Source: an uncultured Prevotella sp. (GTDB taxonomy: Bacteria; Bacteroidota; Bacteroidia; Bacteroidales; Bacteroidaceae). Taken from it: DNA of 64,000 bases. The position numbers and the translations under genes were made by a program. How positions within the stretch are numbered: the stretch's first letter is position 1; each line of letters begins with the position of its first letter. The DNA is taken from contig CAJOCR010000001.1 of assembly GCA_905236755.1 (NCBI GenBank), forward strand, positions 124,001 to 188,000. The letters are read 5' to 3'. The notes beneath the pieces were generated by a model, which was given only the letters and a program-made list of their open reading frames with translations, was not told the DNA's origin and ran no database searches. Below, one piece after another: positions 25,332 through 35,263 of the stretch.

Positions 25332-27293
25332 TTACCACAAAAGAGCGTAAAGGAGGAACACAAGTACACAGATGCCGAGAGTTCCGTATGTATAACTACG
25401 AGAAGTAGCAAACAGACTCAGGTTAACAGGCAGAGCCTTAACATCCTTAACATTGTCCTTTGAGTTGCTATAAAGCCAGATAGCGCTCTGACCAACAAGA
25501 ACACCAAAGAAGAAGAAGGCCTGGAAACCTATGTCGTTAAGATAAGCCATGATATTGCTGTTGGCATCAACACCAGGATTCATAACTCCATAAACTGTTA
25601 CTATTGCTGCACTTATTATCATTGCTGCACCAACACCTCCAAGAATCTTTGCCCACATAAGCATCTTCTTACGGTCTGACTCTGAAGGAAGTTCTGAAGA
25701 CTCTGTAATCTTGCTGCAATATGATACAATAACAAAGAATGTGAGAAGAATGATAAAGATATAACCTGCACGGAACTGGAAGGCCACATTAGGCATAATA
25801 ACCTTGAAGAGCACACCCATTGGAATTGTGAGGATGGCTGTCCATACTGCTGCTGTAGAAGAAGCACGCTTCCAAAGCAATCCAAGACCGAACACAACGA
25901 TAATACCTGGATAGATGAAACCAGAATATTCCTGAATATACTGGAATGCCTGATCAAGACCGCCAAGAAGTGGCTTAACAGCTATAAGAGCAATAGCAGC
26001 AGCTATAACTGATACCATTCGACCTGTGTTCACCAATGTCTTATCCTTTGCTTCCTTGTTGATATACTTCTTGTAGATATCCATTGTGAATAGGGTAGAA
26101 GTACTATTGAACATAGAAGCCAAAGAAGAGATGATTGCTGCTGCAAGAGCTGCAAACGAAAGGCCTTTGATACCTGTAGGTGTGAAGTTACGAATCAACC
26201 AAGGATAAGCATCGTCAGCAACATTGATCTTACCAGCAAGGTTCAAACTTTCAAATGCTTGAGGATCCTGCATGATATAATATGCACAGATACCAGGAAG
26301 AACAACGATGAAAGGAATCAAGATCTTCAAGAAGCCAGCGAATACCAAACCCTTCTTTGCCTCTTCAATGCTCTTTGCTGCGAGACCCTTCTGAATGATA
26401 TACTGGTTGAAACCCCAATAACCCAGGTTGGTGAGCCATACACCACCAACAACAGCAGCAATACCAGGAACGTTAGCAAATGCTCCTGCATTGTGACTCT
26501 CCTGAATAACAAGATGGAAGTGCACATCTGTTGCGTGAGAACCGGTAGTAAGGTCTGTATATACTCGGCTCAAAGCTCCAAGAGCATCTGTTCCGAACAC
26601 CTTTCCCATCTCGCTCAAGGCAACAAAAGCTGTAATCAAACCACCACCTACAAGGAAGGTAACCTGCATAACGTCTGTCCATGCAACAGATGCAAGACCA
26701 CCGTAGATAGAATAGATACCTGCAACAAGGAAAAGGAAGAAGATAATCAACATACGGATGCTGATAGTTATTCCAAATACTTCAACTGCCATTCCCTGCA
26801 AACCAAGAATCTGCTCAATGGCAATAGCACCAAGCCATGCTACAGAGGTGAGGTTCACAAATACGTAAAGGAACAGCCACAGAATTGAGAAAGCAAGGCC
26901 CACACCATCATTATAACGCTCACGAAGGAACTGTGGAATAGTGAAAATCTTGCGGTCGAGCATTACAGGAAGAAGGAATTTGCCAATAACAACAAGTGTC
27001 ACAGCAGCCATTACCTCGTAGGCTGCAATAGCAATACCGTCACGGAAACCAGTTCCTGACATACCAATAAACTGCTCTGCAGAAATGTTAGCAGCAATAA
27101 GAGATGCACCTACTGCCCACCAGGTAAGAGTGTTACCAGCAAGGAAGTAGTCGTTAGCTGTCTTTTCCTTTCCGTCTTTGTTACGGCTCAAGAAGAGACC
27201 TAATCCTACAAGAAGAATTAGATAGAACACGAGGATGAGGAAATCAATAGTCTCAAATCCCGATGAAGCCAATGCTTCGCTAATACTTTTCAT
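25332..27293 (-). CDS. Sodium/solute symporter (SSS family), probable arabinose importer
   Basis: A 653-residue inner-membrane protein with ~14 hydrophobic helices and family motifs (FLAGNTLTWWAVGASLIAANISAEQF; GLSFAALAAAIISSLASMFNS, quoted in part). These contain the conserved Na+-site serines of the SGLT/PutP fold. It is upstream of araR and in the same place as the symporter of the Bacteroides arabinose cluster, so arabinose is the best guess for its substrate. The gene has a 160-base leader region containing an inverted repeat. Confidence 0.9.
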   Translation of the reverse strand: MKSISEALASSGFETIDFLILVFYLILLVGLGLFLSRNKDGKEKTANDYFLAGNTLTWWAVGASLIAANISAEQFIGMSGTGFRDGIAIAAYEVMAAVTLVVIGKFLLPVMLDRKIFTIPQFLRERYNDGVGLAFSILWLFLYVFVNLTSVAWLGAIAIEQILGLQGMAVEVFGITISIRMLIIFFLFLVAGIYSIYGGLASVAWTDVMQVTFLVGGGLITAFVALSEMGKVFGTDALGALSRVYTDLTTGSHATDVHFHLVIQESHNAGAFANVPGIAAVVGGVWLTNLGYWGFNQYIIQKGLAAKSIEEAKKGLVFAGFLKILIPFIVVLPGICAYYIMQDPQAFESLNLAGKINVADDAYPWLIRNFTPTGIKGLSFAALAAAIISSLASMFNSTSTLFTMDIYKKYINKEAKDKTLVNTGRMVSVIAAAIALIAVKPLLGGLDQAFQYIQEYSGFIYPGIIVVFGLGLLWKRASSTAAVWTAILTIPMGVLFKVIMPNVAFQFRAGYIFIILLTFFVIVSYCSKITESSELPSESDRKKMLMWAKILGGVGAAMIISAAIVTVYGVMNPGVDANSNIMAYLNDIGFQAFFFFGVLVGQSAIWLYSNSKDNVKDVKALPVNLSLFATSRSYTYGTLGICVLVFLLYALLW

Positions 27294-27379
27294 TTTGATT
27301 ATTTTGTTTTTAGTTTAAGTTTTCAATGAGTTATTCTCTCTTTTCTTTCGATTTTGAGTTAATTCATTTTTAGTATAGA

Positions 27380-27440
27380 AACCTTTTTGTTGTGTCAGAG
27401 AATCAAAAAAAAGTTCAATTACTGGCGAGACAAAAAGGTT
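27380..27440. promoter_or_regulatory. 11-bp inverted repeat upstream of the symporter gene
   Basis: AACCTTTTTGT (27380-27390) and ACAAAAAGGTT (27430-27440) are perfect inverted copies 50 bases apart centre to centre. The arm extended to AAACCTTTTTGTTG (27379-27392) recurs exactly at 24453-24466 inside the 3' end of araR, about 95 bases upstream of araD. It could be an AraR operator pair. Confidence 0.45.
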
Positions 27441-27453
27441 CCTAAAAATATAA

Positions 27454-28701
27454 TTATTTTACAGAGAACTTATAAACAAGATGTGAATGATATTTCTCAC
27501 CTGGGTTAAGGAAAGGATTAGATACTTCCCAACCCTTAGTCTTTGCATTGTATTTGGTAGGAGAGTCTGGGAACTTCTGACTCTCAAAACAAACACTCAC
27601 ATGCTTAGGATACTTAACACCATGCTTGCAAGCAATACCTGTACCCTGGAAATTACCAGTATAAACCTGCATACCTGGTTCATTGGTATAAACCTGCATG
27701 AAGATACCATTGTTTGGAGCATAAAGACTTGCTGCTACAACCTTATCGTCACCCTTTGTATTAAGAACCCAGTTGTGATCGTAACCACCAGCATTCTTAA
27801 TCTGATCAAAGAAAGTGTTGCCTATAGTCTCGCCAATAGCATGCTTCTTTGTAAAGTCCATTGGTGTACCATATACAGAACGAATTTCGCCTGTTGGAAT
27901 ATAAAGGGAATCAGCTGGAGTGAAGTAATCAGCATTAATATACATAATCTGGCTTGTTCCAGCCTTTGACAAATCACCAGTCAAATTAAAATAGCTGTGG
28001 TTTGTCATGTTAATTACAGTTCTCTTGTCTGTAGTAGCCTCAAATACAATATCAAGAGCATTATCGCTTGTTACAGTATATGTGGCTGTAGCCTTCACAT
28101 TTCCAGGGAAACCATTCTCGCCATCAGGTGCAGTAATAGCAAATGTTACAGAAGTATCTGTCTTTGCTGTAATATCATACACCTTATTCATCCAACCTGT
28201 GTTGCCACCGCCATGCAGACAGTTCCCATTATCGTTCTTACGAAGATTATATGTTATATAATTGTGATTTTCAACAATTGTAACATGCTCTTTTAATTCC
28301 TTAATGTCTTTGCTTACGGTAGTATCACTCTTTAGAATAGTAATCTTTCCATCCTTGATACGGTTGGCATAACGACCAACAGTTGAACCATAATCAGAAG
28401 GGGTATTCAAGGTGTCTGCATACTGAGCAATATTATCATAGCTGCAAACAACATCAGTAGGAGTACCATTCTTGTCTGGTACAACAAGAGACACAACACG
28501 ACCACCATAGTTGGTGAGGCACACTTCCATGCCATTGTTGTTCTTCAAAGTGATCAACTCGGTTTTCTTGCCGTTGATTGTTGAATCAAAAGCAGCTGGA
28601 TTTAAACCAGAAACTGTCAGCTGTGCATCTTTGCCCGCACATGCTGAGAATAGAGCAGTAACAACGCCTGCTCCAAGCATTAAATGTTTTAGGCTATTCA
28701 T
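27454..28701 (-). CDS. galM: Aldose 1-epimerase (mutarotase), lipoprotein form
   Basis: A 415-residue protein from the ATG at 28701 (MNSLKHLMLGAGVVTALFSAC); a start ten codons earlier would spoil the signal. The lipobox FSAC places it in the cell envelope. The GalM fold has the conserved HGGGNTGWM and NHSYFNL histidines and the late catalytic Glu in VCFESQKFPDSP. It interconverts sugar anomers, here probably arabinose or galactose before uptake. A second, cytosolic galM is at 31.6 kb. Confidence 0.92.
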   Translation of the reverse strand: MNSLKHLMLGAGVVTALFSACAGKDAQLTVSGLNPAAFDSTINGKKTELITLKNNNGMEVCLTNYGGRVVSLVVPDKNGTPTDVVCSYDNIAQYADTLNTPSDYGSTVGRYANRIKDGKITILKSDTTVSKDIKELKEHVTIVENHNYITYNLRKNDNGNCLHGGGNTGWMNKVYDITAKTDTSVTFAITAPDGENGFPGNVKATATYTVTSDNALDIVFEATTDKRTVINMTNHSYFNLTGDLSKAGTSQIMYINADYFTPADSLYIPTGEIRSVYGTPMDFTKKHAIGETIGNTFFDQIKNAGGYDHNWVLNTKGDDKVVAASLYAPNNGIFMQVYTNEPGMQVYTGNFQGTGIACKHGVKYPKHVSVCFESQKFPDSPTKYNAKTKGWEVSNPFLNPGEKYHSHLVYKFSVK

Positions 28702-28741
28702 ATAAACATGATTATTAGGTGAATAATTCATTTAATTATAG

Positions 28742-28771
28742 GTAAATTTGATTTTATGGGTGTAAATTTAC
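28742..28771. promoter_or_regulatory. Inverted repeat upstream of lipoprotein galM
   Basis: GTAAATTT and AAATTTAC, perfect 8-base arms 14 bases apart, 41-70 bases upstream of the galM start. A palindromic operator is possible. The arms also contain TAAATTTA, one base from a -7 element on the minus strand. Confidence 0.4.
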
Positions 28772-28851
28772 AACATTTTATTTAATCTTGTACATATTAC
28801 ACGCATTTTTTTTGCGTTGTAGTGTAGAATTAACACTTTTATATAAAATAG

Positions 28852-28888
28852 TAGCCCACAAAAAAGAAATTATCCTTTTTGCGGGCTA
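28852..28888 (-). terminator. Hairpin downstream of galK
   Basis: TAGCCCACAAAAAA pairs with TTTTTGCGGGCTA with one mismatch, 44 bases after the galK stop. On the minus strand the stem ends in a T-run (TTTTTTGTGGGCTA side), giving an intrinsic-terminator shape. Confidence 0.6.
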
Positions 28889-28931
28889 TAGTATTATTCA
28901 CGTTAATTGCTATAACGCAATGTTAAGTTAT

Positions 28932-30092
28932 TTAGCACACTTTATGTGAACCTTCGCTAATCACAACTGGATATACCTCTGGTTCATGACCATATTTCGC
29001 ATTAAACTTCTCCTTAGCTGTTTCTACAAACTTGTCATACAAATCATCCTTTACAAGGTTAATAGTGCAGCCACCAAAACCGCCACCCATAATACGGCAG
29101 CCTGTAACTCCATTTTCCTTAGCTACTTCGGTAAGGAAGTCAAGCTCCTCACAGCTCACTTCATATTCCTTGCTCAAACCATAGTGAGTTTCATACATCT
29201 TCTGACCAACAGTTTCGTAGTCACCCTTAACAAGAGCATCACATACTGCAAGCACACGATCTTTTTCACCCAGCACAAAGTGAGCACGTGTGTAGTCTTC
29301 TTCACCCACTTCCTGGCGCACTTCATCAAGCTGCTCCCATGTGCAATCACGAAGAGTATCAAACTTTCCTTCAGGGTGCTTTGCTGCAATGTGCTTTACT
29401 ACATTCTCGCATGAATTACGACGATCGTTGTATGGAGAGCCCTTTAATTCGTGCTTAACTTTCGAGTTAACAAGAACAAGCTTGTAACCTTCTGGATTAA
29501 ATGGGAAATACTCAAAATCGCGACTTCTGCAATCCAAGCGCATAAGCTTGCCTTCCTGACCGAATACAGATGCAAACTGATCCATGATACCACAGTTAAC
29601 ACCGATATACTTGTGTTCTGTAGCCTGTCCTGCAAGAGCAAGATCCCACTTGCTTACTTTATTGTCACCAAACAAATCATTAAGAGCAAAGGCAAAACAA
29701 CTCTCAAGAGCAGCCGAAGAACTCATACCTGCACCTAAAGGAACATCACCATAGAATGCTGCATTGAATCCCTTTACAGGTACACCAAGTGCTTTCATTT
29801 CCTGAACAACACCATAGATATAACGTGCCCATGTGGCATGTGGACCTTCTGGGTCATCAATATTAAATTCTACTTTGTCTTTAAGGTCAATAGAATAGAG
29901 AATAACAGTGTCAAGACCATTAGGACGTATTTCTGCCATAATGCCTTTATCTACAGCACCTGGGAATACAAAACCACCATTATAGTCTGTGTGTTCGCCA
30001 ATAAGGTTAATACGTCCTGGTGACATATACACATTTCCCGTCTTACCATCGAAATGCTTGATAAAACGACTTCTTACTTTTTCAATGTCCAT
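28932..30092 (-). CDS. galK: Galactokinase
   Basis: A 386-residue GHMP kinase. It has the galactose signature GRINLIGEHTDYNGGFVFP, the ATP loop PLGAGMSSSAALE and the C-terminal motif GCRIMGGGFGGCTINLV. It phosphorylates galactose in the Leloir pathway. It is 73 bases downstream of an MFS sugar transporter with a hairpin in the gap. galT and galE are not in the window. Confidence 0.97.
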   Translation of the reverse strand: MDIEKVRSRFIKHFDGKTGNVYMSPGRINLIGEHTDYNGGFVFPGAVDKGIMAEIRPNGLDTVILYSIDLKDKVEFNIDDPEGPHATWARYIYGVVQEMKALGVPVKGFNAAFYGDVPLGAGMSSSAALESCFAFALNDLFGDNKVSKWDLALAGQATEHKYIGVNCGIMDQFASVFGQEGKLMRLDCRSRDFEYFPFNPEGYKLVLVNSKVKHELKGSPYNDRRNSCENVVKHIAAKHPEGKFDTLRDCTWEQLDEVRQEVGEEDYTRAHFVLGEKDRVLAVCDALVKGDYETVGQKMYETHYGLSKEYEVSCEELDFLTEVAKENGVTGCRIMGGGFGGCTINLVKDDLYDKFVETAKEKFNAKYGHEPEVYPVVISEGSHKVC

Positions 30093-30115
30093 TTTTAGTT
30101 ATAGGTTTAAAATGA

Positions 30116-30147
30116 ATGTAGCTCCACTTGGTAAGATGGAGCTACAT
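30116..30147. terminator. Hairpin between the transporter gene and galK
   Basis: A perfect 11-bp stem ATGTAGCTCCA/TGGAGCTACAT with a 10-base loop. No T-run follows in the minus direction, so it may be a leaky terminator or an RNA-processing site that sets transporter and galK levels apart. Confidence 0.55.
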
Positions 30148-30165
30148 ATTTAGTTTTTGTTAGAA

Positions 30166-31503
30166 TTAATCTACCTTTATGTCTTTATTCACGTTCTTTG
30201 AACCTACAACAGCGTAGAAGAACAAGTAGCCAAGCATAGCTACAACCAACCAGTAGCTGGTGATATATCCTGCGCTTGTAGCAATCAGGTTCTGGATGAG
30301 AGGCATGATACCACCACCAACAACCATGGTCATGAACAGACCAGAAGCCACTGCTGTGTATTTTCCAAGACCTTCAACAGCAAGGTTAAAGATACCACCC
30401 CACATTACAGATGTGCAAAGACCGCATAATACTATAAACAAACACTTTGTAGGAACGGCAAACATACTGAAACCGTCTGATACGCTATAACCTGGCATAG
30501 AAATAGTGTTAGAACTTGGCAGGAAGATAGCAATAACCAGAAGAGTAATAGCTGTAATTGACACAGTAATCATCTGTGTTCTTGTACTTACTTTACCGCT
30601 AATCAAAGAACTTGAGAAACGTCCAACAAGCATGAGCATCCAATACATTGCAGCAATAGCTCCACCGATAGCAGCACCATTCTCAAGTCCAACACCGCCT
30701 TCAGCAGCAGACTTAGACAAATAGAATGTCAACTGTGATGGAATACCAATCTCAATACCTACATAGAAGAAGATACCGATAATACCAAGCATACAATGAC
30801 GGAACTTGAGAGGTGCAACAATTTCTTCAAGGAAACCGCCCTTAGATTCTACATTATCCTGTGGTTCAGGAATAGCGATAAAGAACAGAATGAAGAAAGA
30901 AGCAATAAATACTGCCATGGCAATAAAGAGCAGAGGTGTTACATCGCTCATAGCTGTTTTATCACTAACCTGTCCAATCAAAGCACCTACAAAGAGAGGT
31001 GTCAGAGTACCAGAAAGTGAATTCAGGGTACCACCAGTCTGAATCAACTGATTACCACGGTTACCGCCACCACCTAAAAGGTTAAGCATAGGGTTTACTA
31101 CTGTATTCAGCATACATACGCAGAAACCGCAGATAAATGCACCAAGCAAGTAAATAATGAAGTTCAAGTTAACAGCCTGCTCCTGAAATGTGAATATAGC
31201 TGTGTTTGAACCTACTACACTTGAAAGATATTGTACGAAAATACCTACAACACCTACTGCAAGAGCTATCAAAGCGGTTTTCTTATAACCATAATTGATA
31301 AGCATCTTACCTGCTGGGATACCCATAAATAGATACGCCAAGAAGTTCATCAAGTTACCCATCATGCCTGCCCAATTGTACTCATTTCCCCAAATGAGAC
31401 CAAAAGGGGCTGCCAGATTGGTCACGAAAGAGATCATCGCGAAAAGAAACATCATTGTTATGATCGCAATAATAGCTCCGTTCTGTTTGTTTTTAGTTTC
31501 CAT
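30166..31503 (-). CDS. MFS sugar transporter (FucP/GluP-like)
   Basis: A 445-residue protein with ~12 hydrophobic helices and features of the fucose/glucose-galactose proton symporter group (FMGIPAGKMLINYGYKKTAL after helix 2; CVCMLNTVVNPMLNLLGGGG in helix 4-5). It lies between galK and a cytosolic galM, so galactose is the probable substrate. It acts in the inner membrane. Confidence 0.88.
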   Translation of the reverse strand: METKNKQNGAIIAIITMMFLFAMISFVTNLAAPFGLIWGNEYNWAGMMGNLMNFLAYLFMGIPAGKMLINYGYKKTALIALAVGVVGIFVQYLSSVVGSNTAIFTFQEQAVNLNFIIYLLGAFICGFCVCMLNTVVNPMLNLLGGGGNRGNQLIQTGGTLNSLSGTLTPLFVGALIGQVSDKTAMSDVTPLLFIAMAVFIASFFILFFIAIPEPQDNVESKGGFLEEIVAPLKFRHCMLGIIGIFFYVGIEIGIPSQLTFYLSKSAAEGGVGLENGAAIGGAIAAMYWMLMLVGRFSSSLISGKVSTRTQMITVSITAITLLVIAIFLPSSNTISMPGYSVSDGFSMFAVPTKCLFIVLCGLCTSVMWGGIFNLAVEGLGKYTAVASGLFMTMVVGGGIMPLIQNLIATSAGYITSYWLVVAMLGYLFFYAVVGSKNVNKDIKVD

Positions 31504-31549
31504 TTTTTTGTTTAATAGTTATATTATAAATAGCTGATATTTAGAAAGA

Positions 31550-32635
31550 TTATTTCTCTACGCCAAACTTATAGATAGTCTTCTGCTTATACTGCTGACC
31601 TGGTTCAAGTGTTACAGGTGGGAAGTAAGGGCGGTTAGGACTATCTGGGAAGTGCTGAGCCTCAAGGCAGATACCAGAACGACGTGGGAATGTAGCACCA
31701 TGCTGACCAGTAATTCCGTTAAGGAAATTACCTGTATAGAGCTGCAAACCTGGCTCTGTTGTGTAAACCTCCATTGTACGGCCACTAACTGGCTCAAGCA
31801 ACTTAGCTGCAAAACTCAATTCACCTGGTTCCTTCTTATTAAGAACATAGTTGTGGTCATAACCACTACCATTCTTCAACTGCTCGTTGTCTGCCTCTAT
31901 ATCCTTGCCAATAACCTTTGGTGTACGGAAGTCGAATGGAGTTCCCTCAACCTTCAAGATTTCACCTGTAGGAATAGATGTATTGTCGATAGGCAGATAG
32001 AAGTCTGCATTTATCTGAAGTTCAATGTTTTCTACTGATGGAGTAGGATTAGCTATACCTGCCAAAGCAAAGAATGCATGATTTGTAAGACAAACGATAG
32101 TCTTCTTGTTAGTAGTTGCCAAGTAGTCGATAACCAACTCATTATCATCGTTGAAAGTGTAAACAACGGTAGTCTTCAACTCACCTTTAAAACCTTCCTC
32201 ACCATATGCGCTCACATAGTTAAGAACAACACTCTGGTCGTTCATTCTTTCAGCATCCCACACACGAACGTTGAAACCTGTAGGACCGCCATGTAATGAG
32301 TTAGGACCATCGTTAAGCTTCAAATGATACTCCTTACCATGAAGTGTGAATGTACCTTTTGCAATACGGTTTCCATAACGACCAATCAAACGGCTGAGGT
32401 ATGGTTCTGGAGAGTTAACAACATCATTGATATTGTCGTGTCCCTCAACTACATTACCCATGTTTCCATTCTTATCTGGAACCATGATAGCAACGATTGC
32501 ACCACCATAATTTGTTATTGCTACGGCATTACCCTGTGCGTTTTTCAGGATAAATAGATCAGTCTCCTTTCCTTGTACGGTGGTCTGAAAATCTTCTCTC
32601 TTCAGACCACAGATCTTTTCTGCTTCAGTGCTCAT
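31550..32635 (-). CDS. galM: Aldose 1-epimerase, cytosolic form
   Basis: A 361-residue protein without a signal peptide. It has the GalM residues in SLHGGPTGFNVRVW and TNHAFFALAG and the catalytic Glu in ICLEAQHFPDSPN. It heads the galM-transporter-galK group and would equilibrate galactose anomers after uptake for galactokinase, which uses the alpha form. Confidence 0.94.
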   Translation of the reverse strand: MSTEAEKICGLKREDFQTTVQGKETDLFILKNAQGNAVAITNYGGAIVAIMVPDKNGNMGNVVEGHDNINDVVNSPEPYLSRLIGRYGNRIAKGTFTLHGKEYHLKLNDGPNSLHGGPTGFNVRVWDAERMNDQSVVLNYVSAYGEEGFKGELKTTVVYTFNDDNELVIDYLATTNKKTIVCLTNHAFFALAGIANPTPSVENIELQINADFYLPIDNTSIPTGEILKVEGTPFDFRTPKVIGKDIEADNEQLKNGSGYDHNYVLNKKEPGELSFAAKLLEPVSGRTMEVYTTEPGLQLYTGNFLNGITGQHGATFPRRSGICLEAQHFPDSPNRPYFPPVTLEPGQQYKQKTIYKFGVEK

Positions 32636-32787
32636 AATATCAATATTTTAAATTTAGTTACTAGATTGCATCTTTGTATATGCAAAGTAACAAAAAAAAA
32701 TCTAATATTACAAACTTTTTGCTTGAATTGTTCAGCAAAAAAAACAAAAAAGACAACAATATTCTACTTCTTTAACACCACCGCTAT

Positions 32788-34050
32788 TTATGAAAGCAAG
32801 TCTGCCACTACATAACTACTTCCGCCCACAAAAACAAAATCGTCATTACTGGCATCTTTCAAGGCTTCTCTATATGCTTCTTTCACAGAATTATATATAT
32901 TGCCTTCAAGCTGATGGGTTCTACCTTTATCTGCTACAATCTCTTTAGGTATAGCTCTATGCGATGTTGCCTGCGTCCAATAATATATTGCATTCTTTGG
33001 AAGCATTTCCATAACAGAATCAATATCCTTGTCATCAACCATACCAAACACTATTCTTAAGTGCTCGCATTTCTGAGCTTTTATCTGCGGAGCAAGATAT
33101 TTCCAACCACCAACATTATGACCTGTGTCGCAAACAGCAAGCGGACTTTCGTTTATCTTCATCCATCGTCCTACAAGTCCTGTTCGTTCTGCTACGTGAG
33201 CAACGGCTTCTATAACATTTTCTTTCTTCAGCCCTAATACCTTACATGCTATCAAACATGTATTCATATTACGTTCTTGATAATCGCCCGAAAGATCTCC
33301 ATGAATCATTCCAAAGTTTAGTGTTTCATAGTTTCTACCGCCTTCAGCACAAGCTTCCGAACAGAGCACTTCAGGATAGTCTTGGGCAAAAACAATAGGG
33401 GCATTCTTTTCTTTTGCCTTTGCTTCAAAAACAGGACGCGTTTCCTCAACATCTTCACCAATAACTACCTTTACACCTTCTTTTATTATACCAGCCTTCT
33501 CACCAGCTATCTTAGCTAATGTATCACCAAGAAATTGCGTATGATCAAGCGAAATATTCGTAATAATACTTAATTCAGGCGTAATGATATTCGTACAATC
33601 AAGTCTTCCTCCAAGTCCTACTTCAATAACAGCGATATCCACTTTCTGATCAGCAAAATAGCGGAAAGCCATAGCTGTTGTCAACTCAAAGAATGAAGGA
33701 TGTAAAGGTTCAAAGAAACTGCGATGTTGCTCTACAAAATCAACTACATATTGTTCAGAAAGACATTCGCCATTCACACGAATGCGCTCACGAAAATCCA
33801 CAATATGTGGACTTGTGTATAATCCCACCTTCATGCCCATAGACTGCAAGATAGCAGCAAGAGTGTGTGAACAAGAGCCTTTTCCGTTAGTACCAGCAAC
33901 ATGAATGGTCTTAAAGTTCTTATGAGGATGGCCAAGATGTTCGTCTAAAGCTAATGTGTTTGAAAGTCCCTCTTTATATGCAGAAGCACCCACATGTTCA
34001 AAGACAGGGGTGCTATTAAATAGATACTCTACAGTTTCTTTATAATTCAT
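32788..34050 (-). CDS. folC: Bifunctional folylpolyglutamate / dihydrofolate synthase
   Basis: A 420-residue Mur-ligase-family enzyme. It has the P-loop TIHVAGTNGKGSCSHTLAA, the Mg/lysine region EVGLGGRLDCTNII and the C-terminal domain with CDTGHNVGGW. It adds glutamate to dihydropteroate and folates. It starts 10 bases after the dnaJ stop, so it is probably expressed with grpE-dnaJ. Confidence 0.95.
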   Translation of the reverse strand: MNYKETVEYLFNSTPVFEHVGASAYKEGLSNTLALDEHLGHPHKNFKTIHVAGTNGKGSCSHTLAAILQSMGMKVGLYTSPHIVDFRERIRVNGECLSEQYVVDFVEQHRSFFEPLHPSFFELTTAMAFRYFADQKVDIAVIEVGLGGRLDCTNIITPELSIITNISLDHTQFLGDTLAKIAGEKAGIIKEGVKVVIGEDVEETRPVFEAKAKEKNAPIVFAQDYPEVLCSEACAEGGRNYETLNFGMIHGDLSGDYQERNMNTCLIACKVLGLKKENVIEAVAHVAERTGLVGRWMKINESPLAVCDTGHNVGGWKYLAPQIKAQKCEHLRIVFGMVDDKDIDSVMEMLPKNAIYYWTQATSHRAIPKEIVADKGRTHQLEGNIYNSVKEAYREALKDASNDDFVFVGGSSYVVADLLS

Positions 34051-34060
34051 TGATTACAAA

Positions 34061-35221
34061 TCAATTAAACAGATTCTTTATATGTTCAAAAACACTCTTT
34101 TTCTTTGTGTTGTCAGCAACAACATTTTCGCTATCACGAAGTTTTTCAAAGAGTTTCTTCTCGTCATGAGTAAGTGTTTCAGGAATATACACGCTAATAT
34201 TAACGATTATATCACCTGTACCACTTCCGTATCCTTGAACAGCAGGAAGACCTTTTCCACGAAGTCTAACCTGTTTGCCTGGCTGAGTACCAGCATCAAT
34301 CTTCAAACTCATCTTACTGCCATTAACTAGAGGTATGTCTACATTACCACCCAAAACAGCAGTAGGCAAGTCGAGTAGGAGGTTATAGTACAAATCCTGA
34401 CCATCACGAACAAAGGTGTCGTTCTTTTCTTCCTGAATATACACCTGAATATTTCCGTTTATGCCATTATGCTGCCCGGCATTACCTTTGCCCTGAATGT
34501 TTACAACCATTCCGTCACCAACGCCAGCAGGTATATTTATCTCAACAACCTCATCGCCCTTAACAATGCCAGTACCACCACAATGCTTACACTTGTGCTT
34601 TATAACAGTGCCTTCTCCGTGGCAATCAGGACACTCCGTCTGGGTTTGCATCATACCCAGCATGGTGCGAACGCTCTTGATAACAACGCCACTACCACCA
34701 CACTTAGTACATGTTTCAGCAGAAGTTCCTTCCTCTGCACCTGTACCATTACAATGGGTACAAGTTACATCCTTATGCAACTTAAATTTCTTTGTTGTTC
34801 CTGTTGCAATTTCTTGAAGGGTGAGCTTTACATGAAGTCTTAGGTCGGCACCCTTAAAACGTGGCTTCTCGTAGCCACCTCCAAAGCCTCCGCCAAAACC
34901 GCCAAACCCACCATGACCTCCGAAGAGGTCGCCAAACATAGAGAAGATATCATCCATGTTCATGCCGCCAGCGCCAAATCCGCCAAAGCCTTCGCCCTGT
35001 GGACCATTAAAACCAAACTGGTCATAACGCTGACGCTTCTGTGCATCATGAAGCACATCATACGCTTCGGCAGCTTCTTTAAACTTTTCTTCCGCCTCTT
35101 TATCACCAGGATTTCGGTCTGGGTGATATTTAATAGCCAGCTTACGGTAAGCCTTCTTTATTTCTGCTTCTGAGGCGTTCTTGTCAACGCCAAGCACCTC
35201 ATAGTAATCTCTTTTTGCCAT
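34061..35221 (-). CDS. dnaJ: Chaperone DnaJ (Hsp40)
   Basis: A 386-residue type I Hsp40. The J domain has HPD in [11 protein letters not shown], then a Gly/Phe-rich linker ([20 protein letters not shown]), four CxxCxGxG zinc repeats beginning CTHCNGTG and ending CKHCGGTG, and a C-terminal substrate-binding domain. It stimulates the DnaK ATPase. It is 42 bases after grpE; dnaK is not in the window. Confidence 0.98.
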   Translation of the reverse strand: MAKRDYYEVLGVDKNASEAEIKKAYRKLAIKYHPDRNPGDKEAEEKFKEAAEAYDVLHDAQKRQRYDQFGFNGPQGEGFGGFGAGGMNMDDIFSMFGDLFGGHGGFGGFGGGFGGGYEKPRFKGADLRLHVKLTLQEIATGTTKKFKLHKDVTCTHCNGTGAEEGTSAETCTKCGGSGVVIKSVRTMLGMMQTQTECPDCHGEGTVIKHKCKHCGGTGIVKGDEVVEINIPAGVGDGMVVNIQGKGNAGQHNGINGNIQVYIQEEKNDTFVRDGQDLYYNLLLDLPTAVLGGNVDIPLVNGSKMSLKIDAGTQPGKQVRLRGKGLPAVQGYGSGTGDIIVNISVYIPETLTHDEKKLFEKLRDSENVVADNTKKKSVFEHIKNLFN

Positions 35222-35263
35222 TTATCTTTCCTCTTTTTTAGAGATGATTATGCTGAATAATTA

